From the NCBI GenBank assembly GCA_016647705.1, contig CM028335.1, forward strand, positions 41,791,026 through 41,855,025: a stretch of DNA of 64,000 nucleotides. Direction: 5' to 3'. Under the pieces are notes generated by a model. It ran no database searches. It had not been told where the DNA came from and saw only the letters and a list, made by a program, of their open reading frames with translations. Shown here piece after piece: positions 12,716 to 24,100 of the stretch. The number at the start of each line of letters is the position of its first letter. Position 1 is the stretch's first letter. This stretch comes from Eucommia ulmoides (Eukaryota > Streptophyta > Magnoliopsida > Garryales > Eucommiaceae). The position numbers and the translations under genes were made by a program.

Positions 12716-13280
12716 TAAAAACAAATATATTTAATTAATTAAACTAATACTAATATAACCTAAATTAACTACATTAATATACTAATATGTTTTAGGGTAA
12801 AGAATTGCCTAGGGATTAATGTTTTTATAAATACGTGTTAGATTTTGATTTACTCACGTTTACGGTATTCGACCTATTTGACAATCTCGGTACGTAAACT
12901 CCACCGCCACTTCTCCCGAGTGTAAGACGGGGGCATACATGATTTCGAGTCAATGAATAAGTTCCCTCAACGTCTTAATGACCCTAGGTCACGTGAGTCT
13001 CGCCCAGTGTCATTGATTGCACACAATTTAACTCCTGACCGGGTTATTGGATCGTGCGTTATATTTATCCTATCGACAATATCTGTTCTAAACTCCATCG
13101 CCATCTCTCCTGAGTGTAAAACGAGGGATGTAACTCAACTTCGTGTCAACGAAGAAGTCTCCCTCAATGTCTTAACGACCCTAGATCGCGTGAGTCTTTC
13201 CCCAACGTCATCGATTGTCCACAATTCAAACCCCGACCGGGTTATAGAATCGTGGCGTTTATTTACCCAAATCTAAATCC

Positions 13281-14035
13281 GGGGTTTGTCAAAACCCTGT
13301 ATTCTCCATTTATCTAACTAAGCTTGATAAACAAATAATACAATAAATACAATCAAACTACGAAGAACAAACATAAATGCAATACCGAAGTTATCCAAAC
13401 AACGTATTTATAAATTTATTGTTAATCCCTATACAATCCATGATTAGCCGTGGTTATAACCGTATAAACATTGAAATCGAGCTAAAGATGCTCACATGAT
13501 CCTAAGTTAAAGAAATAAGAAAAAATAATCGAAGAACTTAGCCTCGTCTGAAGATAAACCGCTAAGAATGCTCAACGATCGCTTTGTCGTCTTCTCCACT
13601 TCGGGATGTGAGCTCCACCTCTAAAACTACTCTATCTACCCTTACATATATTCTAAGGGGATCAAAACCCCGTATTCTCCATTTATCTAACTAAGCATGA
13701 TAAACAAATAATACGATAAACACAATCAAACTATGAAGAACAAATATAAACACAACATCGAAATCATTCAAATAACGTATTTATAAATTATATCATTAAT
13801 CCCTCCTACAATCCACATTTAACTCATGGTCATAACCGTATAAACAAATAAGAACGAGCTAAACATGCTCACATGATCCTAACTTAAAGAAATAAGAAAA
13901 AACAATCGAAGAACTTAGCCTCGTCTGAAGATAAACCGCTAAGAACGCTCAATGATCGCTTCACAGTCTTCTCCACTTTGGGATGTGAGCTTCACCTCTA
14001 AAACTCCTAAACCCTAGCCTAAATATGGCCTAAGG
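13281..14035. repeat. ~380-bp tandem duplication inside the second LTR
   Basis: Both halves start with an AAAACCC(C/T)GTATTCTCC block, pass through TCGAAGAACTTAGCCTCGTC and GATCGCTT, and end near the CCT-AA-TAT-CTAAGG segment. The first LTR has this segment once (about 11695-12075). Confidence 0.75.
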
Positions 14036-14137
14036 TGCCCAAATGGCCAGGGGGGTCAAGAGGAGGGGAAAGGAGTGGGTATATATAAGCAAAATATCTC
14101 AAAATATCTAAATAAATATCAAGGTTGTACAGAGGGT

Positions 14138-14318
14138 CTCCACCTAGGTGCAGGGTTCCACCGCCTAGGCAAAGGGTAGGCCGATTTGGTGACCGCCGCG
14201 GCGGTGAACGTGAAAATCTTTCTATTGGTTTTTCGCCTAGGCGGTGGGCTATCAGTAGCCTTTGGTCTTTCTCAGTTTCTTCACCGCCGCGGTGGAGGTT
14301 TAGACGCCGCAGCGATGG
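14138..14318. repeat. Palindrome array B in gypsy-like LTR
   Basis: Six sites with centres near 14145.5, 14166.5, 14198.5, 14238.5, 14289.5 and 14309.5 (spacings 21, 32, 40, 51, 20). ACCGCCGCGGCGGT at 14192-14205 is a perfect 14-bp palindrome. Confidence 0.75.
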
Positions 14319-15291
14319 GCTTGTTTCACAATTTTGCCTCCGAGCTTGTTTTTCCACCGTTCTTCGACCGTTTTTTATTCAATCATATCGTTTTCGCTCC
14401 ATTTTCCTATTTTTTTGCCCCACACACCTGATTTATACAAAAATTAATAAAACTAATTAAAACGTAATAAAATACTATATAAACGCTAGAAAACTAACTT
14501 AATTCGATTTGGAAATATGTAGGTAGATCACACCTATTAATGAGCTTTCAATTCTCTCCAATTCATCTATTGACTCATTCGGTTGACCGACCCTCTTCAT
14601 TCGGTTGACCGATTGGATCAGTATACTCACTTTCTTACTCATTTTAGCTACCATTTCAAACGGTTGACCAATTGCTTTTATTGATTGACTGATTAGATCA
14701 GTAGGACTTCATTTTAACTCTCAAAACTCATTATTTTAATAAATTGGCCGATTGCTTTTCTTGGTTGATCGAATTAACAAGAAAACACAACTTTTTATAC
14801 TTTAAAACACATTTTTCAGTTAGGACAATTTTCAAAATCATTTCACATAAGTAGCACATACAATATTTCATTTTAGGATCTTAAATTTATCATTTCTTAT
14901 CATGACACACATAGAATTAACTCATTTCAAGTGTCGTGCGTGATCCTAATTCAGGTTACATTAAGAGTATATAAGTAAATAGTTGTTTTCACCTATTTTT
15001 CTAAAGCGTCTTCAAAACTCTTCGTATCTTAGTCATATTCATCTTCCACCCTTTATGTTTTTTTCATCAAATCTTCTTCTTAATCAAATACATAGAATTA
15101 TTAATCTTAAACACTCAATAAAACCATTAGTTCCACCAATAACATCAATACTTAATTGTTCATCAAAACCTTACATTCAACACACATGTATCCTAACACA
15201 ATCATTTTATTTTACAAAATTACACCTAACACCCAATATATTATATAATATTATTATTAAACTCAATAATTACACTTATAACCCCCAAAAG

Positions 15292-15325
<34 letters not shown>

Positions 15326-15474
15326 CCATAAATTTTCATAATACACAAAGTAATCCCAATAATATCAAATACTGATCTATACCTTATATTTTCATAAGAT
15401 ACAAAACAACTCCGAAAAAATATAAAACTTATATAAAATAATATTTTCAAAATATAAATTTTTAGGGTATTATA

Positions 15475-16822
15475 TGGACACTTTGGGGAATATTACATGG
15501 ACGCTTTTGGGAATATGGAGGGTTTCGAGGATAATTTTAACTTTGGCGATTTTGAGGGAGATGGTTACGGTATTGGTTGTTTTGGTCTTGGTAATTTTGG
15601 GGGTGGAAAGCTTGGGGGTTGTTTTGGTGAGGGGTTTCTTGGGGGGAAATAATGACGGTTACCTCATTCTATTTTTTCTTTGGTGGGTTGGACTTTTTTG
15701 TCCGATTGGGGGAAGCCTCTTCATTCTTTTAATTCTTTGTTCCTTATTCTATCACCTTAGCTTTCTTGATCATATCTCCAAATGAAGCCACTGATATACT
15801 CAATAGACCCTGATAGAACGGAGACATTTGGATCAATTTGAATATTCTTACTTGAGCCTCCTCGCTCAGTCTGGGGATGATATTGGTAGCTTTCTCCCTC
15901 CAGCAGGCTATGTACCTTTGAAAGCTCTCATAATTTCTCTTCAGTATTTGGTACAGGGTACTATGATCCGGCATGGCATCTTTGTTGTACACGTACTACG
16001 TATTGCTCATAAAAAAAGCCTCTATCAAGTTCTCGAATGTTTTAATATGTGCCAGATCTAGAGTCATGTACTAGCTAAGGGTTGGTCTCTTCAACGATTG
16101 ACGAAACATATTTAATCAGAGATCTTTGTTCCGAGCTTGAACTCCTAATTGCTCCTTGTAGATGCTGACGTGCCATTCTGGGAGGGCCAGTACCATTATA
16201 TTTTGTGAACTCTAGGACTATGAATTTTTTCGAATACACCACCCAGGGCGGTGCTGACAACTCCTTGTATGTCACTTTTTGGGAAGACTTTTGTCTTTTC
16301 AACTCTTCTAAAGTTCCCTACAATTCTTCCATTTTCTAGACCAAGGTCGGGGGAGGTCCATTCTCTTATTCCTTGTCCTTAGTTTAAATGGCTGGGACTA
16401 GTTGACTAACGTTAGAATCCTTAGATGGAACAACAACTCTCTATGGGTTAATAAGGATTTGCGAACAAGAGAAAGTTGGTTTCCTGGTGAGACCTGATAC
16501 ATATGCCCTTAGCTAGGGTATGTTAGCGCACCATAGGCGAAGGGATGAAGGCCCATCTGAGGTTCATAGTAGATCGAGACCGAAAAGTTTGGTCTAGTAG
16601 GGTTTGGATTCAACACTGAGTTTTTCGTCCCAGAACTTTGAGGATTTCCATTTAGTGATTCAAAACTAGGTAGTCCCGGCGGTTCCCACTAGATGGAGGA
16701 ACAGGCACCCCTTGAGATCGTTGGCGTAGTTCATTAATATTTTCCACCAGCATGTTGATAGTCTTTTATATCCGATCCATCTGAGCCGTGCTGGGAGAAT
16801 CGGGATTGCTTTCAAGTGCCAT
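15475..16822 (-). pseudogene. Ogre gag, N-terminal and central part
   Basis: A minus-strand ATG at 16822 opens MALESNPDSPSTAQMDRI. Further on, a segment reading EFTKYNGTGPP (within 16302-16075) matches the gag core P-x-F-x-K-Y-x-G-x-G-x-P. The segment at 15992-15744 contains NYESFQRYIACWREKATNI and FYQGLLSISVASFGDMI. These fit the gag pattern E-S-x-x-x-Y-x-x-R-W-R-x-x-A...F...L..P.Y...L..S....F.D.I. Stops and frameshifts occur between segments, so the gene is dead. The 3' part of the same gag is at 3930-4505. Confidence 0.7.
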
Positions 16823-17261
16823 CTTGGAATGATTATGAGCCCGACTGCGAGTGAAGACTGGACTTCAGATGGGAGGGAACTGGAATCGCTTTCCTATGAC
16901 CAATTTCCTTATCTTGTCGCGTCTGCTTTTAAAACAAATCCTATTCATTAGTCTACATGGATCTTAGGTGGTCTTAAAACCCATTTAAGTTCTAAATTTT
17001 CAATTCCGATGATGACCGATTAGATAAATGACATTTTTGAGATTCATAGAAATTCTTTTGTTACTTAATTCTCATCGGTATTGGAAACTTTGAACTCATT
17101 TGGTTTTTAAGATTCTCTAAGATATCATCAATCCATCAAATACAAAGCTCTTTTGTTGAAGAACCCTTTCAACCTATTTACAAAATGGAAGAAAAATATA
17201 ACAAAATAAAATATAACATCTTGACTTGGATTAGTTGGACTTATTTGTCGACCCTCTAACT
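16823..17261 (-). other. Ogre 5' untranslated leader
   Basis: About 440 bp between the primer site and the gag start. No open frame was recognised. Confidence 0.5.
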
Positions 17262-17280
17262 GTCTCTAGTGGAGTCGCCA
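17262..17280 (-). promoter_or_regulatory. Primer binding site, tRNA-Arg type
   Basis: The minus strand reads TGGCGACTCCACTAGAGAC, two bases beyond the LTR end (GCGTCA, then GG). TGGCGACTCCACTGGGGAC-type sites are characteristic of Ogre elements. Confidence 0.8.
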
Positions 17281-17282
17281 CC

Positions 17283-18314
17283 TGACGCACTCCAATTTTC
17301 TGAAAAGAAAATAATATGAAATATTAAAGAGTAAAGGAGAAAGGGGTTTTTAAAGCGTAGGTTTTTTTCAGAAAAAATACTAAGGCCATTTTAAAATAAG
17401 GAGTCGCCACCTAACATTGAATTTAAATGGTGTGTTAGGTTACCGAATTTTAAAAAACAATTTAAACAGCCTAAGTAAAATTAACTCCAAAAACCTGTCA
17501 AATCAAAGATTCATTTAAAAGAGTTTAGGGGTCAATTACACTCGGGGAATGTGTTAAGTACCCCAAGACACCCGTTCGAAAATAGTACCTTATATCCAAT
17601 TAAGTCCAATTAATTTAAATCCGAATGTTTTATTTTATTTTGAATTTTTTTTTCATTCTTATGAAATCTTTTTGATATTTTCAAAATAAGATGAAATAAA
17701 CTTTTAGTATTTTGAATGTTCTCCTGATATGACCTCTAATCAAATATTAAGAGTTTTGACAAGGTTGATTCCCGGGGGTAGTTTCATGTATATGTCCGAT
17801 GAATTTCTTTAATTTAAGTAGACAAATCAATCTAAATATTTTCTAATTGATGCAAAAGTCAACATGCAAAAGTGACGTGACATATTATATTATTTTCTAT
17901 ATAAATGTGATGTCACAAAATACTTATTTTTCTTATTTGCCCAATTAATTTAAAGAAGTTTCAATTTGACATTTCCTTAAATTCCATGAAAAAGATAATC
18001 AAGGAAATACACAAATACGAGTTTTGTCAAAATTAATTCCTCCAAGACTTAAGTGAGATCTAACGAAACGACTTAACGAAGAAAACGAGTTACTAAACTG
18101 ACTGTTTCTAAATTCTATTTGATTTGGGAAATCTAATCGTCAGTATAGAAATCTTTCCTTCAATATGATGAATGATTGAATTCACCCTAAGGCTTGTAAG
18201 AATTAATTAATATTACAAAACAACTTATTATTATTTTTTATTTTTTTATTTTTTATATATATATTTTAAAATTTATTTAAATAAACGATGATAATAATAA
18301 AATAAATCAGTAAA

Positions 18315-18366
<52 letters not shown>

Positions 18367-19317
18367 TCATATAATGCTTGGAGGTTAAACTTGAGAAGGA
18401 AGAACCTCGTCCTGACATTTTTTTATTGAATCCTCGGAAGATTTTTATTTTTTAGATTTTCTTTTATGAATAACAACTTAATAATGAAAGAAAAAAAAAA
18501 AATAATATCCTCGTCTAACGCTAAGAGGTTAGGCTTGAGAACGAAAAACCTTGTCTCGGCATTTTCATCTAGTCATTAGATAATTCTAACAGAACTAAAC
18601 TTACAAGAATCATACCTGCCCTGGAAAGATCTCCGACGTACGGGTTTTTATTCTCTCAAAGACGACTTCCCGAATGAGTTTTCGTTGAGAATTGTTCCTT
18701 AGGAGGGTTTCTTTATGAATTTTAGAGTACTTAAACTAGGAGGAGGGTCCTATTTATGGGAAAAGATGAAGAATAAAAAAAAACTTAAAAAACTCAAATC
18801 CTATCCCTAAACTAGCGAGGAAAAAGAAAAAGTCGTAAAATGGCCTTCGAGAAGATGGTTGGCGCGTATGGTGTGCCCTTTGTGCTAAAGGTGAACATGT
18901 GGAAACGCAAGAGGCTGACACATGTCCTTTGCTCTATTTTTTTTACTTGTTGACCGTTGGTAGGCCCTCCTCTCTCTCTCTCTCTCCCTCTCCCCCTTTT
19001 TGGTCTCTCTCTCTACCGAATTTTCTCTCTCTTCCCCTATCTTTTTCCTCTTTCTATCTCCTCTCTCCCTCTCTCCTTTCTTTGTCTCTACCGAATTCTC
19101 TCTCTCCCTTCCTCTCTCCTCTCCCTTTTTCTCTCTTCTCTCTATTTCTTCTTTTTATTATTTTTTTAATTTTTTTTTCTATTTTTATCCGTTTCTTCTT
19201 TCTTTTTTTTCTTTCTATTTTTTTGTTTCAATTTTTCAAAAATAAAATAAAAATGAAAAAAATTAATTGTAAAATTAAATAAAATTTTGTAGGAACGGTT
19301 AAAATGTCATGTCTACA
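17283..19317 (-). mobile_element. 5' LTR of the Ogre/Tat element
   Basis: 2035 bp, bounded on the minus strand by TGTAGACATG and GCGTCA. It contains the GGAGTCGCCACCTAACATTG and CCCCAAGACACCCGTTCG blocks common in Ogre 5' regions, a (TA)n tract (18322-18363) and a CT-rich tract (18968-19200). Confidence 0.8.
18322..18363. repeat. (TA)n microsatellite
   Basis: About 21 uninterrupted TA units within the Ogre LTR. Confidence 0.9.
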
Positions 19318-20221
19318 AAGTCTCCTTGCGGTTGTTCTAATATCTCATACTAATGGTTAGAAGCTCAAGACTCTCACAAGAGAAAACAATTGAACAAGGT
19401 AGCCTAGAATGACCTTAATTTGAATTGCTAAATTGTGTTCAAATACTGGAATCATGTTTGGTATTTGTTTCATTTAATTTCTTTATTCATAAAGAACTGT
19501 AAACAACAAACAAAAGCATTGCACCCAAACAAGGACTGATAATACGCAATTTGCCAAATCAACTAAAGGAGATATGCATTGTGTATTCCCTAATAAACAA
19601 AAGGGAAAATTGGTGAAAAATCAATTTTTTTAAGTCTAATTGGTGAAAAGTCTTTTTATGTTATTAGGTTTTAATTTAGTCATTTAAGTTAGATTTCACT
19701 TGTGTTTTAGTCTCGCATTGCAGGAATTGTAAGGATATTGTAGGGATTATAGGGAACCTTTTAGTAAGTATATTCAAATTTTATAGTGAATTCTGTGACA
19801 CGTAACTAATGTTAGTTATAATTTCATAATTATTACTTTTCACACATATTTGGGCATTTTTAATTACACGTGCTTATATAATATTAATTACATTTTACAA
19901 TTATATATATATATATAAAATTGTAACGTTATTGAAAAAATAGTAAATTATGTTACATATAATTAATGTTAGTTACAATTTCATAATTATTATTTTTCAT
20001 ACATATTTGGACATTTTTAGTTAGATGTGCTTATATAAATGTTACAATTATATATATAATATTAAATTATGGCATCCTACGGGTACCCCTCTCCTAGTAC
20101 TTAAAAAGGACAATATTCATTCATCTTCTGTTTCTTTCAAATTAATATAATAAACCCACATGATAATTTTAATGGAAACATGCCCACGATGGTGGTCAAA
20201 ACAGTGATTTATCCTTAAATT
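19318..20221. other. 3' flank of the ROS3-like gene, A+T-rich
   Basis: No gene was recognised. It begins at the Ogre LTR boundary and ends at the stop codon of the minus-strand gene, so part of it must be that gene's 3' UTR. It contains a duplicated segment at 19798-20058. Confidence 0.6.
19798..20058. repeat. Imperfect direct duplication, ~110-120-bp unit
   Basis: The block TTAATGTTAGTTA-AATTTCATAATTATTA, through CATATTTGG-CATTTTTA, GTGCTTATATAA and ACAATTATATATATA, occurs at about 19798-19916 and 19953-20058. The copies diverge moderately. Confidence 0.75.
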
Positions 20222-21112
20222 TCACAAGGCCTGCGGCATCTTTTTCTTAAGTGAACCACTAAGAGCTGCTTTTGTTTTGGTCCACTCTCTCACGGAAGCA
20301 GCACTCTTCATAAAAGAACAAGTCCCCCTCGTTCCCAACTCTCCGGCAGCCCCTTTCATCCCAACTGTTGGGGCAGAAACCTCAGTCGTCTCCCTCGCAG
20401 TTTGTGGCTCATTTATTGGCCGAGTCTGCTCCTTGTATCTACCAGAGTTTTCTTCTTTCTTACCCGAAAAAAACACTTCACAATTCACCATACCATTATG
20501 TTTATTGTCATTTTGTGGTAGTTCTTGTTTTTCAAAAGTTAGGTCGGGCAAAATCTGAGAGATGCTGAATGAAGTGTTTGTTGTATCACTGACCAGCTGT
20601 GTCCACGAGGATTTCTGCAACCAGGACACACCTCTAGCCGTTAAACTTGATACTGCATCTGATTTAGCAGCTGCAACTTCCTTCACTTCCTCACACTGCG
20701 CTGATTGACTCCCCGTTTTTACCTGGTTTACAAAGTTCCTTTTTCCATTGTCAGCATCAGCAGCTTGCAGCAGAAGAAGAAGATTGTCTGAAGCTGGTTG
20801 CTCTATTTCTGGAGCAGCAGTGGTTGGGGCAATCTGTGAGATATCAAATTTATTGTCAGCTTTTGCACTGATCAGATCTCTCCAAGCTGACTTCTGCGAC
20901 CACACAGAGTGGGTATGTAAGTGCTTGCCATCCGATTCTGGTTCTTCTAGGTGAATCTTGGCTTCATTTAAATGGTTCTGAAATCGGCCTTTCTTCTCGG
21001 GCATGGATTTACTTCCTTCGCAATCGTCGGCAAGAAATGATTTTCTCTTCCTTTCGTGCATTTTCCGCACCATCCTGTCTTTAGAATTCTGTGGTTCGCC
21101 GAGTGCTGATTC
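20222..21112 (-). CDS. ROS3: ROS3-like gene, exon 4 (C-terminal)
   Basis: The exon starts after a TGCCCAG acceptor and ends with TGA at 20222-20224. It encodes 296 residues, rich in Lys/Glu/Ser, with a basic KRK-type stretch near its start that could serve as a nuclear signal. Confidence 0.75.
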   Translation of the reverse strand, partial: ESALGEPQNSKDRMVRKMHERKRKSFLADDCEGSKSMPEKKGRFQNHLNEAKIHLEEPESDGKHLHTHSVWSQKSAWRDLISAKADNKFDISQIAPTTAAPEIEQPASDNLLLLLQAADADNGKRNFVNQVKTGSQSAQCEEVKEVAAAKSDAVSSLTARGVSWLQKSSWTQLVSDTTNTSFSISQILPDLTFEKQELPQNDNKHNGMVNCEVFFSGKKEENSGRYKEQTRPINEPQTARETTEVSAPTVGMKGAAGELGTRGTCSFMKSAASVREWTKTKAALSGSLKKKMPQAL

Positions 21113-24100
21113 CTGGGCACAATAAACAAAATTCATCAGGTTCAGAAAGTAGTCAGAAAGGGCAAGCAGACGAAGTTGTCTCCATTTACCCCAGACACCA
21201 TATTAATGATGAGGCCATCTTCATCAGCGAGACTATCAAGGCCATCAGTAATTGCCATGTAATTGGTTGATTTAGCCTCTGTGGCGTTGGCCTTTATGCG
21301 ATCTTCCCTCTCAAATAGTTTGTTCATCACAGTTGTCATAATGCTAAGCTCTTGCTCATTTATGCCGTTGCCTTCTCTTTGAGGCTGACAAAGAGGTTCT
21401 TTTGAAACTTTTGGATCACGGTGCTCTTGATCAATAAAATAGTTTGGGAGAGAAGGAATTTCAACACGTTGGAAGCTGTACTTGTGCTTGCCAGTTCCTC
21501 TCAGAGGCACCGATTTTACCTGTACTCAAGATCACATGAATGAGCAGAAAAATGAAATATGTCCAAAGTAGTGATGAAGACAGACACCAGAACTCAGTTC
21601 ATGGCTGTAATGATTTAACAAGACAATGATCAAAACATTAATACCAAACAGCAATTGCATTTCTTTGTTCTGTTCTCTTTTTACGGAGGGTAACTATGAC
21701 ATAAAATTCCCATTACTAACTCGCACGCCAAAATGAAAAACAAGCACAGGAAACCACACCCAGTGCCCACACAGAGAGAGAGAGGTACCTTCTCTAATTT
21801 CGGAAAGTAAATTCGCATCTTTTCGGCCTCGGAGAATTTCTTCATTGTTCCTGAAGAGGAACGGTTTTTAGCAGTATCAACATTAGAACTACGGGCATTA
21901 CGTTCAAGTTCAGCATCTCTTGCCCACTCATGTCTCAATCGAGTAAGATAATGTTCTTTAGCATTCTCGAGTTTAAGCCTCCCTCCTTTCCACAAGCAAC
22001 CATTATACTGTGGAGATAAATGTTAAAGAAGAGCACCATGAACATTTGTAATGCATGTTAAATGAGAAACTCAACATTGAACATATAGAAAGAACGTGAA
22101 AAAAATATTCACAACTTAATTAGGCATCCAAGGTTAAGACCAAAATGAAAAACAAAAACACAAACAGATTTAAGATGTTAAATATGAAGGAATACTCTTG
22201 AAACGTCCTTAAACGATAGAATTGTTTCTCCCAGAATATATTTATTCTAAAACTCATACATGAAAATAAAATTAATATCGTCATTTTCTTCCAGATGGTT
22301 TGATATCCACGTCTCATCTCAGTTGTTAAGCAAGTCCTTGAATTTATCCTTTCTCCTTCTCTTACTCGAAACACCGACACTTCCAATATGCCAAATATCC
22401 GTGTCAAGAACGCCTGTGACACACACCTAAATAAGCGTGCTCCCTAATATTTTATACATAGTTTATTGCTTGAACACTTCCCTGATATGTGCAGGTGGGG
22501 GCACACCGATAATGAGTACTTTTAGTAATATTTAGTAATTAAAGACAAACATATATAAAGATGTGATGAGCCTTAATTCTATATTCTTGAAAACTCTAGG
22601 TAGCCTCTTAAAAAACAAAAGGAAATTATTGAATTACTAGATTTTAGCACGTGGTGTCATTTGGTGCTAATAGCAACCTTTTATTTATCATTTAAATTTC
22701 CTTGAGATTGTGTTTGGGTAAAGTAATTCTAAAATCCCTTGTTTCTATACTATTAAAATGGATTTGCAAAATCCATTAAATTTGTAAAATGGAATTTCAA
22801 ATGGAGAAAATGGATTTCCAAATCCCTTCAAAACAAGTATTATTTCTAAATCCCTCCAAATAGGGATTTCACTTCTCCCAGTATAATTAAAATGATATTT
22901 ACCAAAATGATATTATTAAAATGATATTATTGATATAGGTATAAAACTAGTATAATTAAAATATTATACCTAAAATACTATTACTAAAATTATATTATTA
23001 AAATAGGTAAAAAAAAATAATATAATTACAATAGGTATAAAAATAGTACAATTAAAATATTATAAAAATAGTATAATTAAAATTATACAATGTGTGTATA
23101 TTAGATGTAAAAATAGTATAATTAAAAGGATATTACTAAAATTTTATTATCAAAATTATATTATTAAAATTTGTATAAAAATTATATTATTAAGTATATT
23201 TTCACATTTTCTATTATTAAAATTTAGTGGATTTGAATATTCTGCATACAAATACTTGCCTATCCAAATGAGGAAATTATGAAAATACACAATCAAATTC
23301 CTCATCTAAAATAGTAATCCAAATGAGCTATTTGGGATTTCAAAATCCAGAATTTTGAAATACCTTCATTTACAAATTTAAAAAATTTATCAAATTCCTT
23401 GCCCAAATGTAACCTAAGTCTCTTTTGAGAAAACAAATCAATCAATTTAATTAATTTGGTTCAATATATAAAAAATATTTGTAAGTACTACTTTTCTTAT
23501 CCTGCTGCACATGTATCCTACTTTTTTAGGGCTTTAAGTATCACCATATTTAACTCTGATGTATGCTGGTCCAGCATCCTTGTCAATGTTACTAGTAATC
23601 TGCTCTATTTCTATAGTCAAACTATTGTGTCAAGTCCACTATACCTGTAAACCATGCCAGCGCAAGACTTGACTTCATCCCAGGTCCAGGATATACAGCT
23701 CTTGAACTTTAAATTTCATTTCCTAGATAGCTTATATCCACTTGATAATTCACACATGGTCGATGTGGGACATTAGGAACCTAACCAATGATAGGAAGTT
23801 AGCGAAACTCACCCTTGAAAATGAAGTTGCAAGTAAAAGAGTGCCCAAGAGCTTCCATCCACATTGTTAGTAACAAATTTAGGCGATGTGAGATCATAGG
23901 CACATAATATTCACCTTCTAGAAAAGTAGCACAAACCAATATTAGGAAACTTCCAAAATTAAGAGAAGAATGCTAATTTTTGCTTAACACTTTATTGCAT
24001 GTTTGGTTGGATAGACTCAAGGTGGAATGGAATCACAATTCTACCACTAATTCTCATTCTCTCATTTTGTTATACAATGGAATGTAATATTTTGATTCCA

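Larger units (their letters stand above)
10955..14539 (-). mobile_element. Long-LTR gypsy-like element with nearly complete internal deletion
   Basis: Two LTR copies (10955-12604 and 12716-14539) are separated by about 110 bp containing the polypurine-tract side of the internal region. The flanking 5-mers are both ATGAG (10950-10954 and 14540-14544), a perfect target duplication inside the copia LTR. The LTR family is the same as that at 35977 and 39503. Confidence 0.8.
12716..14539 (-). mobile_element. Gypsy-like LTR copy (nest level 4, second, rearranged)
   Basis: It lacks about 150 bp at its plus-strand left end relative to the first copy. It contains an extra ~380-bp internal tandem duplication (13281-13658 repeated at 13660-14035). 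It ends CACACCTATTA before the ATGAG duplication. Confidence 0.75.
9415..15182 (-). mobile_element. Copia (Sirevirus-like) solo LTR, split by a nested element
   Basis: The minus-strand start (right end) matches the start of the copia LTR at 56295 over GTTTTGATG-AACAATTAAG, TTGATGTT and TTGGTGGAACTAA. The minus-strand end contains the hallmark CTACCCAATTCACCCCCCTC and GGGCCAACA found at 58377-58420. Removing the nested 3.59 kb leaves about 2.18 kb, close to the 2.1 kb of the other copia LTR. The flanks CACAC and CACAT suggest a decayed target duplication. No internal region remains, so this is a solo LTR produced by LTR-LTR recombination. Confidence 0.75.
4506..15474 (-). mobile_element. TRIM-like LTR element in tandem form (LTR-I-LTR-I-LTR)
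   Basis: Three LTR copies and two internal copies alternate in the same orientation. On the minus strand the LTR starts TGTAATACCCC and ends GGGTCATTACA. Each internal segment begins with an initiator-tRNA-Met type primer site and ends with a purine-rich tract. The flanks are TGAAC (4501-4505) and TGGAC (15475-15479), a 4/5 match consistent with a decayed 5-bp target duplication. The internal segments are about 1.07 kb and contain no gene, so the element is non-autonomous. It lies inside the Ogre gag. Its third LTR is itself interrupted at about 9415-15182. Confidence 0.8.
1..19317 (-). mobile_element. Ogre/Tat-type Ty3/gypsy LTR retrotransposon (parent, truncated by window start)
   Basis: Direct repeats at 1-862 and 18567-19317 share their sequence order from a GTCATTAGATAATTCTAA block to GGTTAAAATGTCATGTCT, which identifies two LTRs. 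On the minus strand the LTR begins TGTAGACATGACA. The 5' LTR is followed by a primer site matching the tRNA-Arg type used by Ogre elements (17262-17280). Gag-like coding on the minus strand lies at 15475-16822 and 3930-4505. The 3' region has minisatellites, as is known for Ogre-like elements. No protease, RT or integrase is visible between the gag remnant and the 3' LTR, so the copy is defective. About 11 kb of the internal region is later insertions. Confidence 0.85.

Noticed and set aside
12141..14460. Arg/Gly/Pro-rich open frames on both strands
   Set aside because: They are readings of the palindrome arrays. Both strands are open because the sites are self-complementary.
10840..14770. 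GGTTGACCGA motifs in the copia solo LTR as a full 52-bp array
   Set aside because: The motifs (for example CGGTTAACCG at 10931 and TCGGTTGACCGA near 14600) are present, but the unit order is too diverged to confirm the 52-bp period, so I did not list an array there.
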